Positions 52,321 through 63,760 are shown, counted from the stretch's first letter. The stretch: DNA of 64,000 bases from Symbiodinium sp. CCMP2592 (GCA_905221615.1 CAJNDT010004979.1:1-64000), one strand, 5' to 3'. Notes: generated by a model not told the origin, from the sequence alone. Program-made: numbers and translations.

Positions 52321-52800
52321 CTAACATCTGAACTTCAACTGAGGTCCCGGCCCATTGCTCGCGGCTTCATCGAAAGGTACACCCGCTTTCAGAAAGACCC
52401 TCACTGTATCGGCGTGGCGCTGTTCCGTGCCCCAGCATGCTCTGTGCATTGGAGTGAAGCCATCTTTGTGCCTCTCGCTGGGGTCAAGACCATGGGCAAT
52501 CAACATCTTCGCAATCTCTGCCCTTCCCTGGAAACCTGCCCCATGCATGGGAGTGTATCCATCTTTTTCAGGGACGGAGGTATCGGCACGTTGCTCCAGC
52601 AAAAACTTGACTGCATTCGCATTGCCAGTCAGCACCGCGTGCATTAATGGACTTTGACCTCCTGGGCCCAGTAGGTTAATGTCTTCTCCAGATGACAGCG
52701 CTTCCTGGATCTTTGTCGGATCATTCGAACGGACCGCGGCATGAATGTCGGCAGCAACCCGCTGCAACAGCAACACTGCAAACACGCAAACTCCCACCAT
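52321..52800 (-). CDS. small ankyrin-repeat protein with signal peptide, 159 aa
   Basis: ATG (52798-52800) starts a likely signal peptide (MVGVCVFAVLLLQRVAA). Residues about 18-150 hold four ankyrin repeats: IHAAVRSNDPTKIQEALSSG, then QSPLMHAVLTGNANAVKFLL, then YTPMHGAGFQGRAEIAKMLI, and FTPMHRACWGTEQRHADTV ending VFLKAGVPF. Several repeats keep the TPxH turn, with Pro-Met in place of the usual Pro-Leu. The protein ends soon after the last repeat, and stop, start and repeats all lie in one exon, so it appears complete. A protein-binding role in the secretory pathway or outside the cell is inferred from the leader. Secreted ankyrin proteins are uncommon, so the leader could also be a membrane anchor. 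Confidence 0.85.
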   Translation of the reverse strand: MVGVCVFAVLLLQRVAADIHAAVRSNDPTKIQEALSSGEDINLLGPGGQSPLMHAVLTGNANAVKFLLEQRADTSVPEKDGYTPMHGAGFQGRAEIAKMLIAHGLDPSERHKDGFTPMHRACWGTEQRHADTVRVFLKAGVPFDEAASNGPGPQLKFRC

Positions 52801-52959
52801 GGCACTTCTGCATGGACCAGGCCGGACAAAGCACAGCTACTCCTCCCTTCTCTTGAGCTTGAGAAGCGAGTAAACGCGAGGAGCAGCTTAGTGGTACCGT
52901 GCTCCTGCGCTCAACTGACAGCTGCCGACGCATCGCCTCCAGCTTCTCTGTGTGGTTAA

Positions 52960-53970
52960 ATAGCCTTGGGAGAAGCGGGGCGTGGGTGCACAGAAACGAG
53001 CCTAATGCCGACTGTGCTGCTAAGGGACATCATTGCTGGCAGCAGGCTAACCAGGCAGCTGGGAACGCCTCGCATCGCCTGGTGCAGGCCAAAGCGCCAT
53101 CTGAGGACTGAGGGCTTGGCAAGACTTGGCAAGGCAGCCTCCGGAAGCGCCACCGTTTCCGTTCTGAGGCAGCAAGGATGGAGCGGCCTAGCAGGCTCGC
53201 CGCGTACTTCCGCAGCTGCTCTGTATAGGGGGCCTACTCTTTCTTCTGAGGGCAAGACGTCACAGCCACAGCGACTGCTCCACCAACCTCACAGCCATGA
53301 AACTAATTACGACTAAGGACTGTTGGACTGCGAGCTCGAGCAATGGTCGGCTGTGCGACTGACATCTGGCACGTTGGCCTCAGCGCCGCCATGATCAGGA
53401 CGCACGGACGCACTTCAAGGGCTAGCGCAAGCGGCGCGAGCCTCCATGGGCGCATGAGATTTGAGCCCAACGAAGGCAACGCCGTCTCCAGCATCGTTGC
53501 GGATCTCTGGCAGGATGGACACCTGCAGATTTCAGAAGAGACCCTATCTTTCTTGCTCCATCTTTCAGCCCAAAAATGCACGAATTAGGCATCCTGCCTA
53601 AACCTATGTCCGTCTCAAGACATACCCAGGAACCGGTGCAGCAAGTCTACTTGCGGCACACCGCGAAACACGCCAGGAAGCGCTACGACATGTGAGCAGT
53701 ATCACCCGAAGCTCAAGTGGGCTGGGATTCCGGAAGCTGGGAACGGGTAGGATCAATTCGAAGCTGGAATTCTGATTGTTTGCCCTCGCTTTGTGCCCGG
53801 GGACTTCAAAAACCCGACTCTTCAAGGCATTTTTCATGGGCAGAGCATCACGCCGGCCGGGTGCTAGGCGCCACCAGTCCAGCTGCCGCAATAAGAAAAG
53901 CCACCTCCTCTGTCGCCTTGTGCAACTCGAGAGGGACAGAAGCCTGACCTAGGACCGCTTCAAGGTTGAT
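52960..53970. other. gap between ankyrin and kelch genes
   Basis: The longest alternative frame is on the plus strand (53343-53588, 81 codons from ATG to a stop, including SIVADLWQDGHLQISEETLS). It has no family signature and opposes the local gene direction. Minus-strand frames here are short. Confidence 0.4.
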
Positions 53971-53977
53971 GATGGAG

Positions 53978-55093
53978 CTATTCCACATCACACTGCCACA
54001 AGTCATTGAGTCGTTTAGGGTTCTGGTCGTCTCCGGTGAGCCCACCAAAGACATAGAAACGTCCTGTCAATCCTTTGATCGCCTCTCCAGCAGCTCCGTC
54101 TGCCCATCCTCTCTCCACTGGCCACCCGGAAGAGGACGGAATGCTGCTCAACAGGGCACCAGTAGTGCCATCGAGAACGGCAACATCATTTTCGAAGCCA
54201 CCCGCCCCTTCATGTCCTAGATCTGAAGGGTTGACCTCCCCTCCAAATATGAGGGCCTTGTCCCCTGGAAGCGAAATTGGAATGCACACGCTACGGGGGC
54301 GAAGATCTGTAAGCCCCTCTAAAGCGCTAGCCTCCCATGCCCCTTGCTTCAGATCATATGCATGGCCGTCGTTAGTTTCTTCGCCTGCGAATCCAGCAAT
54401 AACTGCAAGCCGGTCAGACTTCAAATGGAGCAGATTTGGCCCACCCCTGCCTCGCAAGAGCTTTGATTTTCCAAGATTGTGCCAAGTTTTCTTGACTGTG
54501 TCGAATTTGTGCAGATCGGCCAGTCGTCCACTCGTCCCGCAGCCGCCAAACACATAGAGATCACTACTCACTGCAATCATTCGGTGAAAGGACCTGGGCT
54601 CCGGAGGGTCGTCACTCCCTGCAGCAAGCTGCACCTGCGACCAGGATTCCTTCCCTGGTTCACAATGGCAGTCTAGGACCCAAAGATCATTCAGCGGCTT
54701 CTCATCCATGGCGATGCCACATCTTCCGCCAAAGATGTAGACGCTAGAACCCACCGCTGCTTGGGCATGTGCCACTCGCGGCGCCGGACCGTCACAACTC
54801 AAGGCCCTCCAGCTCCAGGAATCACCCTGCACATCTGCTGCCCACAGAGCCTGAGATGGATCTACGGATGTCCGAGCGATGTTCTCACCACCATAAACGA
54901 TAAGCCTGGATCCTGCTTCGTTCTGGATAAAGGAAATGCCATGCGAGCTTCTTTCGCAAGGGGTGCCCTTTGCTGCATCAGGTCTTGGGCTGAGTTGCTT
55001 CCATGTCAGCCGGGTCGGAGGCACCATGTGCGCCATGGTCCTTGCCGCGCGGAACATCCCACGTCCAGATCGCACCACAGGCCGCGGCAACAT
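53978..55093 (-). CDS. kelch-repeat beta-propeller protein resembling plant nitrile-specifier proteins, 371 aa
   Basis: The frame runs from ATG (55091-55093) to a stop at 53978. A later in-frame ATG (MAHMVPPTRLTWKQL, residue 20) may be the true start. Kelch blades show as repeated hydrophobic-GG motifs: SRLIVYGGE, SSVYIFGGRCG, SDLYVFGGCG, DKALIFGGE and GRFYVFGGL, each followed by a conserved Trp or Leu-Trp (NDLWVLD, KKTWHNL, NDLWQCD). Conserved SSHG and SFHRM fit the kelch loops. The stretch FGGEVNPSDLGHEGAGGFEN recalls the region of plant nitrile-specifier and epithiospecifier kelch proteins that holds the iron-binding Glu, Asp and His. That resemblance does not prove the plant reaction, since glucosinolates are not expected here. 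Probably soluble; single exon. A general kelch scaffold is the alternative. Confidence 0.88.
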   Translation of the reverse strand: MLPRPVVRSGRGMFRAARTMAHMVPPTRLTWKQLSPRPDAAKGTPCERSSHGISFIQNEAGSRLIVYGGENIARTSVDPSQALWAADVQGDSWSWRALSCDGPAPRVAHAQAAVGSSVYIFGGRCGIAMDEKPLNDLWVLDCHCEPGKESWSQVQLAAGSDDPPEPRSFHRMIAVSSDLYVFGGCGTSGRLADLHKFDTVKKTWHNLGKSKLLRGRGGPNLLHLKSDRLAVIAGFAGEETNDGHAYDLKQGAWEASALEGLTDLRPRSVCIPISLPGDKALIFGGEVNPSDLGHEGAGGFENDVAVLDGTTGALLSSIPSSSGWPVERGWADGAAGEAIKGLTGRFYVFGGLTGDDQNPKRLNDLWQCDVE

Positions 55094-55469
55094 GTCCAGG
55101 GCCCGGAAAGCGAACGGTAAACAATGCTCGATCTGAGCTCAACATCTGCAGGTCAGACATGGGTTAGCTGTAGGTCTTCCAGTGTCTCCGAAGCAGAGAC
55201 CACAAGCTTACATTCCACTCCAGAAGTTTTGAACACGAGGCACGGTTTCACAAATTCACCTGGACACAAAGTGTCCCCGGATAGCATCATCCAGCCTTTA
55301 AATGGGTTTCATTCACATGATAACACTGTACGTGCCCATGTCCAGAAACAGGCCCGGGCTTACATGTACACGCAGTTCGGCATCCATGGAATCGCCACTT
55401 CTTTTAAATCTTTTAAGGCTTTAAATCCCGAAGCCCAAACGAAGGAAGCCCACAAACAGTCACTCCCAA

Positions 55470-55497
55470 CCCCCCCCCCCCCCCAAAAAAAAAAAAA
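55470..55497. repeat. C15-A13 homopolymer junction
   Basis: Fifteen C followed directly by thirteen A. Its exact length may be unreliable in the assembly. Confidence 0.95.
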
Positions 55498-55723
55498 CAA
55501 AAACCTCAGACATTTTCTAACCCTAGCGTCCTAAAAATCGAAGGCTCTCTGCCAGGCCTTGCTTCCAAAGGCAGCCACCGGATGCATGGGGCCAGGCCCT
55601 CCAGGTTGCAAGAGCCGGACATCCAAGCCTCACCAATCACCAAACTTGGGGCAAGAAAGCCCAAAGAAGGTAAAAGGCTGTAGGCTTTCAGCAGTCACAA
55701 CGAGGCGAGCAGGCGAGGGATTT

Positions 55724-55750
55724 CGGTTTAGGGGTTTAGGGTTTAGGTGG
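55724..55750. repeat. interstitial telomere-like (TTTAGGG) units
   Basis: GGTTTAGGGGTTTAGGGTTTA contains three TTTAGGG-type units, the dinoflagellate and plant telomere repeat, with one extra G. Single TTTAGGG units also lie at about 56022, 56261 and 58188. Confidence 0.85.
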
Positions 55751-55776
55751 TTTTTTGACGCTCACACTCGGCAATA
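55751..55776. repeat. dispersed T-run element, copy 3
   Basis: TTTTTTGACGCTCACACTCGG directly follows the telomere-like array. It is related to the copies at 30455 and 38523. Confidence 0.55.
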
Positions 55777-56944
55777 CCAGGTCTGTAGAGAGACTGAGGC
55801 TGAAAGGTCTCGTGAGGCTTTACCACGGCTGCACCAGCTTGGTTTTGCAAACTCAATGCCACTTCCAGGTCTTACGTAAGCCACACCCAAGTATCAACTC
55901 ATATGCTTCGAGCCGACATGACAGCAGACCTTCCCGATACCAATCGCTCCTAGGGTCCGAGACAGAGCATACTCACCCAGACCTCCAAGTTCCGGTATCA
56001 GCATAGGCCCCGTGAGACTCGTGTTTAGGGTTGTTCGGGTTTGGGGGTGTCGGGTTTTGTTCTTTTCCCTCCTACCTAGCAAGGACGAGGCCCGCATTTG
56101 CAGGGTACTTGGCTGGAACATCGGGCTACGGTTAAAGCTTCATAGCCAATTGTATCCCGGATTTCAGAGTGGCTTGCTGACTCTGGATCCCAGGCAACAG
56201 CCCATGTTGGGCTGACAGAACTCTGCGAGTTGGTCTGTTTAACAGTCATTCGTGCCCAGGTGTTTAGGGTTAAACGAACATATGATGATCTACTGCTGCA
56301 TCCCTATTGTCATGCTTTCCTTATAGACTTATCAGCGAAGCAGTATTTAGACATCGCATGTTATGGCATGGCAGCTCATATTCTAGATACAGCCGGCTAA
56401 CATACGAGTCGTACTGATGTCTTGCATCTAAGCTTAGGTTATTGTGAACATGTCTCAATGTATAAATAATCTAGGCCTACTCGGGAATGATTGCTTCAAG
56501 ACATATCGCCCTGGTCTGCGAGCCTGTGGAGTTGACGAACCACCAGGAGGTGTAGACCTGGGATCACAAAGTCGGAGGCCAGAACTTTGTATTTCCCGAA
56601 CTACGCCGCTTCACGGCCGTCTAGTTTTCACTTCCTGCAGAAAGCGTGCCGACAGTAAAAAACTGAATGTGCATCTCCGACTGATTTTACAGAAGCCCAG
56701 ACTGCACAACCAGAAAGCGGGCCTTGCCTAAGTCGAATTGGGCATGCGCAGGCCTACGTACTAATTACATGCACGTTGTTCTCCCACTCATGGCGAGCTT
56801 TCGTCAAGCAAAGTCGATCCAACTTTTGGTGTGACCCATCCTGCGCAAAGCAACAGTATGCCACACACACCCCCCGGTAGCTTGGCTTATCAGTCTTTAT
56901 GGCACTGTCAGTACTGAGAAACCTGATGTCTCAGGCTTAAAGAT

Positions 56945-57255
56945 TTACCAAGTCAACCGAGTGTTGATTTCCATCCCAGTCTTTCGCTTGTAGTCCATGA
57001 CCTCATCCGGGAAGATGCTGAGCTCACTGGTCGACTTAAACCGCTTCGCCGGCGGCAGGCCGACCTCTTGAAACAGCGCATCCGGAAAAAGCTCCTGGGG
57101 AAAGCATGTGGTATGTGCTGTCCGGGTGAGGCATCTGCCATGAAGCTACGACCCTCCAAACAATCGAAGGCCTGCATGTCGCAGGGAGGCACGGCACCGA
57201 AGATCGTATCTGGGTCCAGCGTTGCCTGGTACAGTTGGTACAGCCGGCGAGTCAA

Positions 57256-57291
<36 letters not shown>

Positions 57292-58114
57292 ATCCAGGCC
57301 TGCTTCTGCACAGCCTCCAGATAGTCACCAGCCCACTGGGGCTGGAAGCCTTCCTCGCCCGGGCCAGCAAGCAGGGGATCGACTGCACGTAGCGGGACTG
57401 GGATCCTCGGCTGTGCTTGTGCCCGGAAAGGGAGATGAATGGACCCATGCTCGAGGCGAGGCACCGCTTCAGCATCGCGGCAGGATCGACCGGAGCCGAA
57501 GGTCTTTTGTTCGAAGGCTGAGGTTTTCCAAAGCCAAGCTTGGACGAACTTGTGGAACAGCTAGAGCATGAAGGACATGCCTGCAGGACTTCGTTGCTGT
57601 GCTGTTTCTGGCTTTAACCGTGGCTGGTCAAGCTGACTTGATTTGTGCCTGCTCCTGCAGTCGCCTCACCTGTCATGCCACTGACAAACAGCAGAGACAG
57701 ACTAAGGAGGCCCTTGGTCTGTTTGGATCTCTGAGGCACCTGTTGTCGGAGGCGCTGGGTTTCTGCCTCTGCCAGGGCCTTGGCAGCCTCTGCTCGCTCC
57801 GCACGAAGCCGCAGTTGCCGACCTGCGCACGTCTCTGTCTCTCGCATCCACTGAAGCGCGCAAGACCAAGACCATGAAAAATGCAAGGCAGGTAGGGGAA
57901 GGTCAAGATGGATGTCGGCGTCGGCCTTGCAACTGCAAGCCCGCAGCTTTGACCAGGGTTGCCTGCGGCCCAGAGAGTTGTTGTCTAGAAGGTAAATGAA
58001 GCAAAGCTCGCGATCTGGGCGTGGGCCTTCTGAGTCGAAACGAAACGAAGTCTGAGAGTTTTTGAGGTCTTGCCTCCTGAACCCCTCTGGATTGAAATCT
58101 CCAAAATCAGACAA
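56945..58114 (-). CDS. unknown protein with coding GA microsatellite, multi-exon
   Basis: Read right to left: an acidic and aromatic segment (LSDFGDFNPEGFRRQDLKNS, about 58050-58112; its first codon is TTG, so it is internal). Then a charged helical segment (LRLRAERAEAAKALAEAETQ, about 57760-57830). Then VPRLEHGSIHLPFRAQAQPR down to WAGDYLEAVQKQAWMG (57292-57464), entering a GA tract (57259-57288). Beyond it, one frame over, comes WLTRRLYQLYQATLDPDTIF (about 57198-57258). The last exon (56945-57094, after TTTCCCCAG) reads ELFPDALFQEVGLPPAKRFK, then basic DYKRKTG, and stops with TAA (56945-56947). The short basic clusters could be nuclear localisation signals. No domain was recognised. The frame change at the repeat is discussed under findings. 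Confidence 0.6.
57259..57288. repeat. (CT)15 microsatellite within coding sequence
   Basis: Fifteen CT units (AG on the coding strand), encoding alternating Arg-Glu in the current frame. Confidence 0.95.
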
Positions 58115-58199
58115 ATCCCATGGAGCCGTGGAAGAGCTTATTTAGTTGCTACTTACCTGTTGCTTTTCGACCGGGGGTATGACCGAGGGTTTAGGGCCC

Positions 58200-59430
58200 A
58201 GAAGCCTGAAGTTCTGGGCAATGCAACTGAAGGTACTCCATTTGGAATGCTCAGAGCAGCAACAACTCTTCTAACAATTGACACCCCGACTTTTGCAGGA
58301 ATTTCGTCATTGTGGCTCAACTTCCGTCGGTTGGAAGAAGTTCAGAGTGTTTCTAGCGTCTTCCAGACATGCGCCAACCGCTTCAGGAGGTGGTCCACGA
58401 GAAGTTGCGAACGAAAGTTGGGGAATTCCAAGCACTTGTAGGCCTCCAGGGTGCGCTTCAACCTTGCTGGACAGCACTGAACTCAACTCACTGCTCATTT
58501 TACATGTCTGTCGCATCTCGTGTCTGTGTGTGCCGCCAAGATTCGACTTTACCTCAGTCTGGCTCTCCATGGCCCGCCCATTCCAGCTGTGATCCAAATT
58601 GGCACATTCATTCAACTGAGAGCTGCTTTACGAATCTGCAGGATGTTTTGATCCACATGCTGGCCTGCTGCGAATCGGAGTCCCGTTGAACGCCCCTCAT
58701 CGACCAACCGTTCACTGTGGCTCCTGCGATCAATTCTCGGCCGTTCCGCATGGCATTGAGGTTGATCCACCTGATTCGAGTGGCCACAACGCATGAAAGC
58801 ACACAAACGTCTGACTGTTCAAGGAGGGAATGTGAGGCCGCAGCATTCCCCTGAATTCGAGCTGCACCTGAGCTTCCGAGGTCGTCCGGGATCTGCGATT
58901 AGTCGAAGCATTGCTCGGTGAACTGCAACTTCAGTGGAAGAAGTTCGTTGCTGCACTGCTCGCAACGGCAACGACCTGTCATGATTTGTGGCCTCATAGA
59001 AAGTAGGAAAAGCCTCACACGTATTTTCATCTACTTTCCACTGCTGAATCTGGCTCGGGGTGCCATGAGCTGGCGTGCCCGTGAATGTCCCGCACTGCGA
59101 AAGATACGCTCAAGTCCTGCCAAAACTTCAAGCAACCCGATTGCCGTACGAATCGAGCAAAGGCTTTCCTCAGCCACGAACTCGAAGGCAGGAAGCATGC
59201 TCCTACCGCAGAGCTGCTTCACATTAAACTCAGTCTTCAAACGCGGCCCAGGGTTGACGTGTACCGGGAGCGGCACTGTGGTGCAATCCGCAGCTGTGGC
59301 ACTGTTGGGTCTTGTGCGTCTTGGTACAAGTGCCAACCGTGTAATGTGCATCATGAAGCTCACGACACTGAGGATTGAACTCATCTTGGCTTCAAAGCAG
59401 TGAAATTCCACTTCCACTTCACTCCTCCTG
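58200..59430 (-). CDS. weak candidate exons, unknown
   Basis: Minus-strand open stretches at 59031-59417 (MSSILSVVSFMMHITRLALV, then NVKQLCGRSMLPAFEFVAEE) and 58610-58790 look protein-like, but no motif or clear splice site ties them together. Confidence 0.3.
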
Positions 59431-59738
59431 AATCAGGGTTCTCAGACCCAAAAGAGATGAGAAAGGTTGCTTGAGATGTGATTTACGGGGTAAACCCCGA
59501 ACAGTGACGGAGCACCTCGCAGTTCAAGTCCTTTATGCCGAAGAGCCATTACATGAGCACGCTTGAGTCTCACGAGACCACCCCAATGAGTCCAAACTGC
59601 TCAGTGCACTTTGGGCTCCCGGTGTACCCTTTTGCCAGAACCACGTAGTGTTGCCACTCTGTTTGGACTTAGCCGGGTCTGCGTCCTGCAGTTGAGAACT
59701 GCGACCACCGCATTGAGGTCTCGGAAAGCCAATCAAAA

Positions 59739-60400
59739 TCACTTGACCGTCTCAGAAACCAACGGAGCTAGCTTGCTAGTCCAACAAGGCACAGGCTTTG
59801 CCACCGGAGCTTTGTACGGCCTTCCTGTCCATTGCATGTCCACCTGTCCAGTATGCCATGCAGTGCATACGCAGGGCTCTGGCTTCCAGCCGGGCCTGAG
59901 ACAGTTATCATCATCAAGACCTGAAGCCAAACACGTCGTCAAAACGATGCCTATTGGAGCAAGGGGTACAGTTGCACATGTTCTCAGCAACAAACGAACG
60001 GGCATGATCTCCATTTGGCCGTTCCTTGGCACCAGCACCTGTGCACAATCAAGCCATGTTTGATTACTGTACTCAAATGCACCTTCCCCTCTCTGTCTGC
60101 CGTCTGAAGAGTCGTAGATAGCGATATTAACTTTTTCGCTGGACATCCTCACAAGCGCCCAGCCTCATTTCCAAAGCCATCATCAACTATGAGCTCAATT
60201 TTGGGTTTGGTGCCGGACCTGACAGCACGAGTCCCAACTGGAGTGCTCCAACCACACAGCAGCAATCGAGTCCCGCACACTGGGACTTTCTCGCGCTCCT
60301 GGAAGACTGGATCACTGCTTCATCTGCGCTAGAAGGCACAGCATCGCAACGATGCCTTGCCCAGTTTCCTTCGTGCGACCGGCGGGTTGAACCTCGGCCC
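59739..60400 (-). CDS. candidate exons of an unknown protein
   Basis: One stretch, about 60155-60225, reads RSGTKPKIELIVDDGFGNEA before a GT. A second, with ATG at 60144-60146, reads MSSEKVNIAIYDSSDGRQRG and continues open to 59739 (QVLVPRNGQMEIMPVRLLL). A third, about 60260-60430, reads MLFNAPLTFEYGVGRGSTRR. The composition is protein-like and the frames change between pieces, as in a spliced gene. No family recognised and no confident splice joints. Confidence 0.4.
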
Positions 60401-60439
60401 ACCCCATATTCGAAAGTCAGAGGGGCATTGAAGAGCATG

Positions 60440-61850
60440 AACAAGCTGAGACGGCGACTGGCACAACACATCGCAGGGACAGGCGTTGACAACCGTGAAC
60501 GGCGCATAAACCTTCCGGGAGTCACTTCGCGTATCTTCTTGTGCTGGGTTGTGCTACAGAAGTTAAAGCCTCGACGTTGCACCACCCTTCTTGCGGGAGC
60601 ACACCCCCGCAGCTTGTCCGAAGTGAGAGCCAGTTCTGCGGGAGCACCTTGGCCAGACCCAACCAAACCCGACCGAATCCACCAACCGACCAACCAAACA
60701 AACAAAACTGCAAACCACACGCGCAAAGGCGAAGGCAATGACTGCCGACTGACCGCCGGAGTTTAATTGAGATCCTGACATCCTGCATATGCGCGGGCCT
60801 CAGCGCAAATCGTCTGAAGAAGAATATGAATTGTCCGCATGTAGTGTTTCCTGAGAAATGGCTCAAGACTTCGGCGGAGCGGAACAAAGCGTGGTGTCAT
60901 TGGGATTGGCCACCTTGTTGTCACAAGCCAAGAAGGAAAAGGGCGTGAATGCCTGGCACCTTTCGGAGACTTGAAGTGTTGTGAGAATCTCAGCGATCAG
61001 CTGGAACTGCGAAGAACTGCTCAGACCTTGTCATTAGGGCAGTCACTCGGGGCAGTGAAATCGACAAACTTACTGAGTTGCCTGCCAGTTGTAAGCAACG
61101 CCGCCTCCAGCTTCAAACGCCGGGCGGATCTGCAGAACTGCCTGGCCCAAGACGAGTGGAGTACTGACAATGAGTGTGAAGCTGTGGGCCCCTGCCTGGC
61201 CCATGCGCAGCTGTGCCAAGGTAGGAGCTGAAAGCAACTGACCCGCTCCTTATCGTTTGAACACCAAGTGGACCAAGACCCAGGCCCGGCCAGGCCCTGC
61301 CACACGGTGAGGACCCGGCTGAGACGCACTGCAGCCTCGTTTCCTTGTGGAATGTCCTTCGCGCTTGGGCCGGATGTCACAGGGACGGAGCATACGGGGC
61401 ATTCTGTCTGTCGGCCAAGTGGCTTCGGAAATGGATGCCGCAGGTGGAGACTCTGCAGAAACCTGTTTCTGAAAGCTGTGCTTGCGAGACAAGCATGCGG
61501 CTACCGATGGCATGGCACCGAGGTGGAAGCACAAGTCTGTGGAGACACACCCTCTGTCAACCTCATTGAACCGTTGAGTGACCATAAAGAGCCTGCAGCC
61601 ATGCAGCGACGCTTCTTAATGCTCTCTGGGACGATGACAGCCGCGCATCAGTGCCTGAGCATGTCAGACTGGACCCGGCTGGGGGATGGTGAGCCCTTCT
61701 TACATAGGACCTGGTCACTCAGCTGTACTTCAGCTGGCCGGTGCATTTTCCATCGTTTTTGGGAGATATGTGCGCCGAAGGTTCAAGCAGGCTCTCGACA
61801 TCAAGAGCAACGGCAACGGAACACATTGTCAGGCGACAACAGGAAGTGAA
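60440..61850. other. no supported gene
   Basis: Frames are open on both strands (for example 61268-61849 plus, 61021-61380 minus), but none has a recognisable motif and the two strands compete. Confidence 0.35.
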
Positions 61851-62129
61851 GATGTATGGTCATGAAGGAGGTGCGGGAACCTTTTTCTGTTTCAGAAGGC
61901 CTCAATGCAGATTCTCAGTCACGGCCGTCGCGGCCAGCCAATAAATACAAGTGGAAGGGCAATCTGGGCCTCCGACAGATATGAACAGACTCGGGGACGA
62001 TGGGGTTGAAGCCCTTCCTAAGCGAACGACATTGATCAGATCGTTCCTGTCATCCCAGAGCCTCTCAAGATGCAATATGTGTTTATGTACACAGAAATCA
62101 TCAGAACACAAACAGAGAATGAATACCAG

Positions 62130-62369
62130 TATGTAAGTATATGTATACTGTATATATATATATATATATATACATATACGTACATATGCAGCCCGTGACT
62201 GCAAGAACTCGCTTCGCAACCGCAGTATCCGTAAAGCCTGACCCTTCCACGGATTAATGGAGCTCCGCCAGGCGGTGACTGGCGCAAACACACACGCACA
62301 ATATATATATATATATATATATATCTATATATATATATGTACATAATATATAGATATTTTGGGCTCAAA

Positions 62370-62412
<43 letters not shown>

Positions 62413-62445
62413 ACACCAGCTGCATATCTATCTATCTAGAATCTA
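62130..62445. repeat. cluster of (TA)n microsatellites
   Basis: TA runs lie at about 62148-62172, 62302-62338 and 62373-62408, with a TCTA run at 62426-62440. Tyr/Ile-rich frames across them are translations of the repeat. Confidence 0.95.
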
Positions 62446-63057
62446 TACGGTGCCGGTGCCGTACTCTTCCGTGGCACGCCCTGCAATCACCAGACTTCGA
62501 GGCTTCTGAGTCCCAAGCTCCGTAGTCTCCTCCGGAAGACCCGGGGCCTGGCAGAAAGCAGAGACTCAAAAGAGAGCTGAGGGCTCTAAACTTGAGACTC
62601 TTTGGAGACTCTTTGGGAGGGGTGATGTTCAAGATGCTGCGGTAGACTTCGGTATGCAAAGTCAAGAAGTCCAGAACTTACCCCACCACATCGAACGCAG
62701 CCAGACAACTGGGACTCAAGCTAGAAAGCGTATCTCCAGGTCTGCAGGCGTTTTATTCCAAACCTCAGCGTGATCGAAAACTCATTGACACGAACCGTCC
62801 TCTCGCTGAGGACGGCGGTTGCTCAGTACCCTGACACACACGGTGGAGGTGATCAGCAAGACCTGGCACGGGATTGACTGGCACAAGCCCAAAACCATGT
62901 CACAGAAAACTTCGACATGTAAACTGTAAAACCATGAAGTTGGCTTAATTCTGCTATACTGCATCAGGCTGTCTAGTTTCGGCTTCTGCTGAGCTGATCT
63001 GAGTTGTCAACCAGCTGTGGTGGTCTTGGCATCACAAGTCGGCACCTTCCACGCGAA

Positions 63058-63760
63058 TCAAAGTGACGTGAATGCCAGCACCTCAGCCATCTCCTTCAAC
63101 CCAGCCGGGTCCGCATGAGGAAGCCCGCTGTCTTCGTGTCCCATGTCACATCCACCTACAACAAAGCAAGCACGTACTTCCCACGACGCTGCAGGGGTGT
63201 GACTCTGCCAGACTATGTAAGATGCAAACTTCGCGTCCGTACTGCAGCCGGCATGGCTCCGCATCCTCAAAGGACCGCGATTGGAGCAAAGGAGACCAGC
63301 GACGAGGCAGCGTTGGCAGACTAAGCCTTTCACGGGGTGATCCTGTAAACGAAGCTCCAAGAAGGGCCTCAGCAGGTCAATTCCAATGCTCATGCAGTAG
63401 GAATACAGAAGGACGGAGAAACGTAGCAGTGCGTCACGGATTCTACTCTTTGACTCTGGATCCTTGCAGCAACTTGCTTCGAACCTTCTTTGAGGAACCA
63501 GCATCTTTCGCTCAGAATTCAACATGGGAAGCAACGGTATAATGACACCACCGAGCACTAAGCAGCAGTGGATGGACAGGATGAAATTTCGGCATCCTGT
63601 TATTGTGTACAGTCGCTTCATCGACACGGGCTTGCATACAAGACATTATAGAATATCGCAGACTCCGCTTTGGCTGGCGGGACGGAATGCCCGAACGTGG
63701 CTGCACCACCAACATCACTGTCAAATTGTCCCCATCACAACTCACGACCATCCCTACCAC
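63058..63760 (-). CDS. candidate exons of an unknown protein
   Basis: Minus-strand open stretches: 63590-63760 (GMVVSCDGDNLTVMLVVQP, then RYSIMSCMQARVDEATV) and 63200-63500 (MLNSERKMLVPQRRFEASCC, then DALLRFSVLLYSYCMSIGID). They look like exons of one gene, but no family was recognised. The downstream frame 63058-63180 is open in the same direction. The stretch beyond 63770 is a CAC/CAT-rich low-complexity sequence. Confidence 0.4.

Larger units (their letters stand above)
55110..56940. other. intergenic region with homopolymers and telomere-like units
   Basis: No gene is supported. It holds a C15/A13 tract, a TTTAGGG-type array, a third T-run element and a loose copy of the GGCTAGGACGAA repeat (about 56070). 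The content suggests a repeat-rich spacer. Confidence 0.5.

Noticed and set aside
52851-52867. Possible spliced-leader relic before the ankyrin gene
   Set aside because: Only the last seven leader bases match (GCTCAAG); the diagnostic ATTTTGG core is absent.
61268-61849. Plus-strand frame of 193 codons
   Set aside because: No motif, an equally plausible antisense frame, and the wrong direction for the block.
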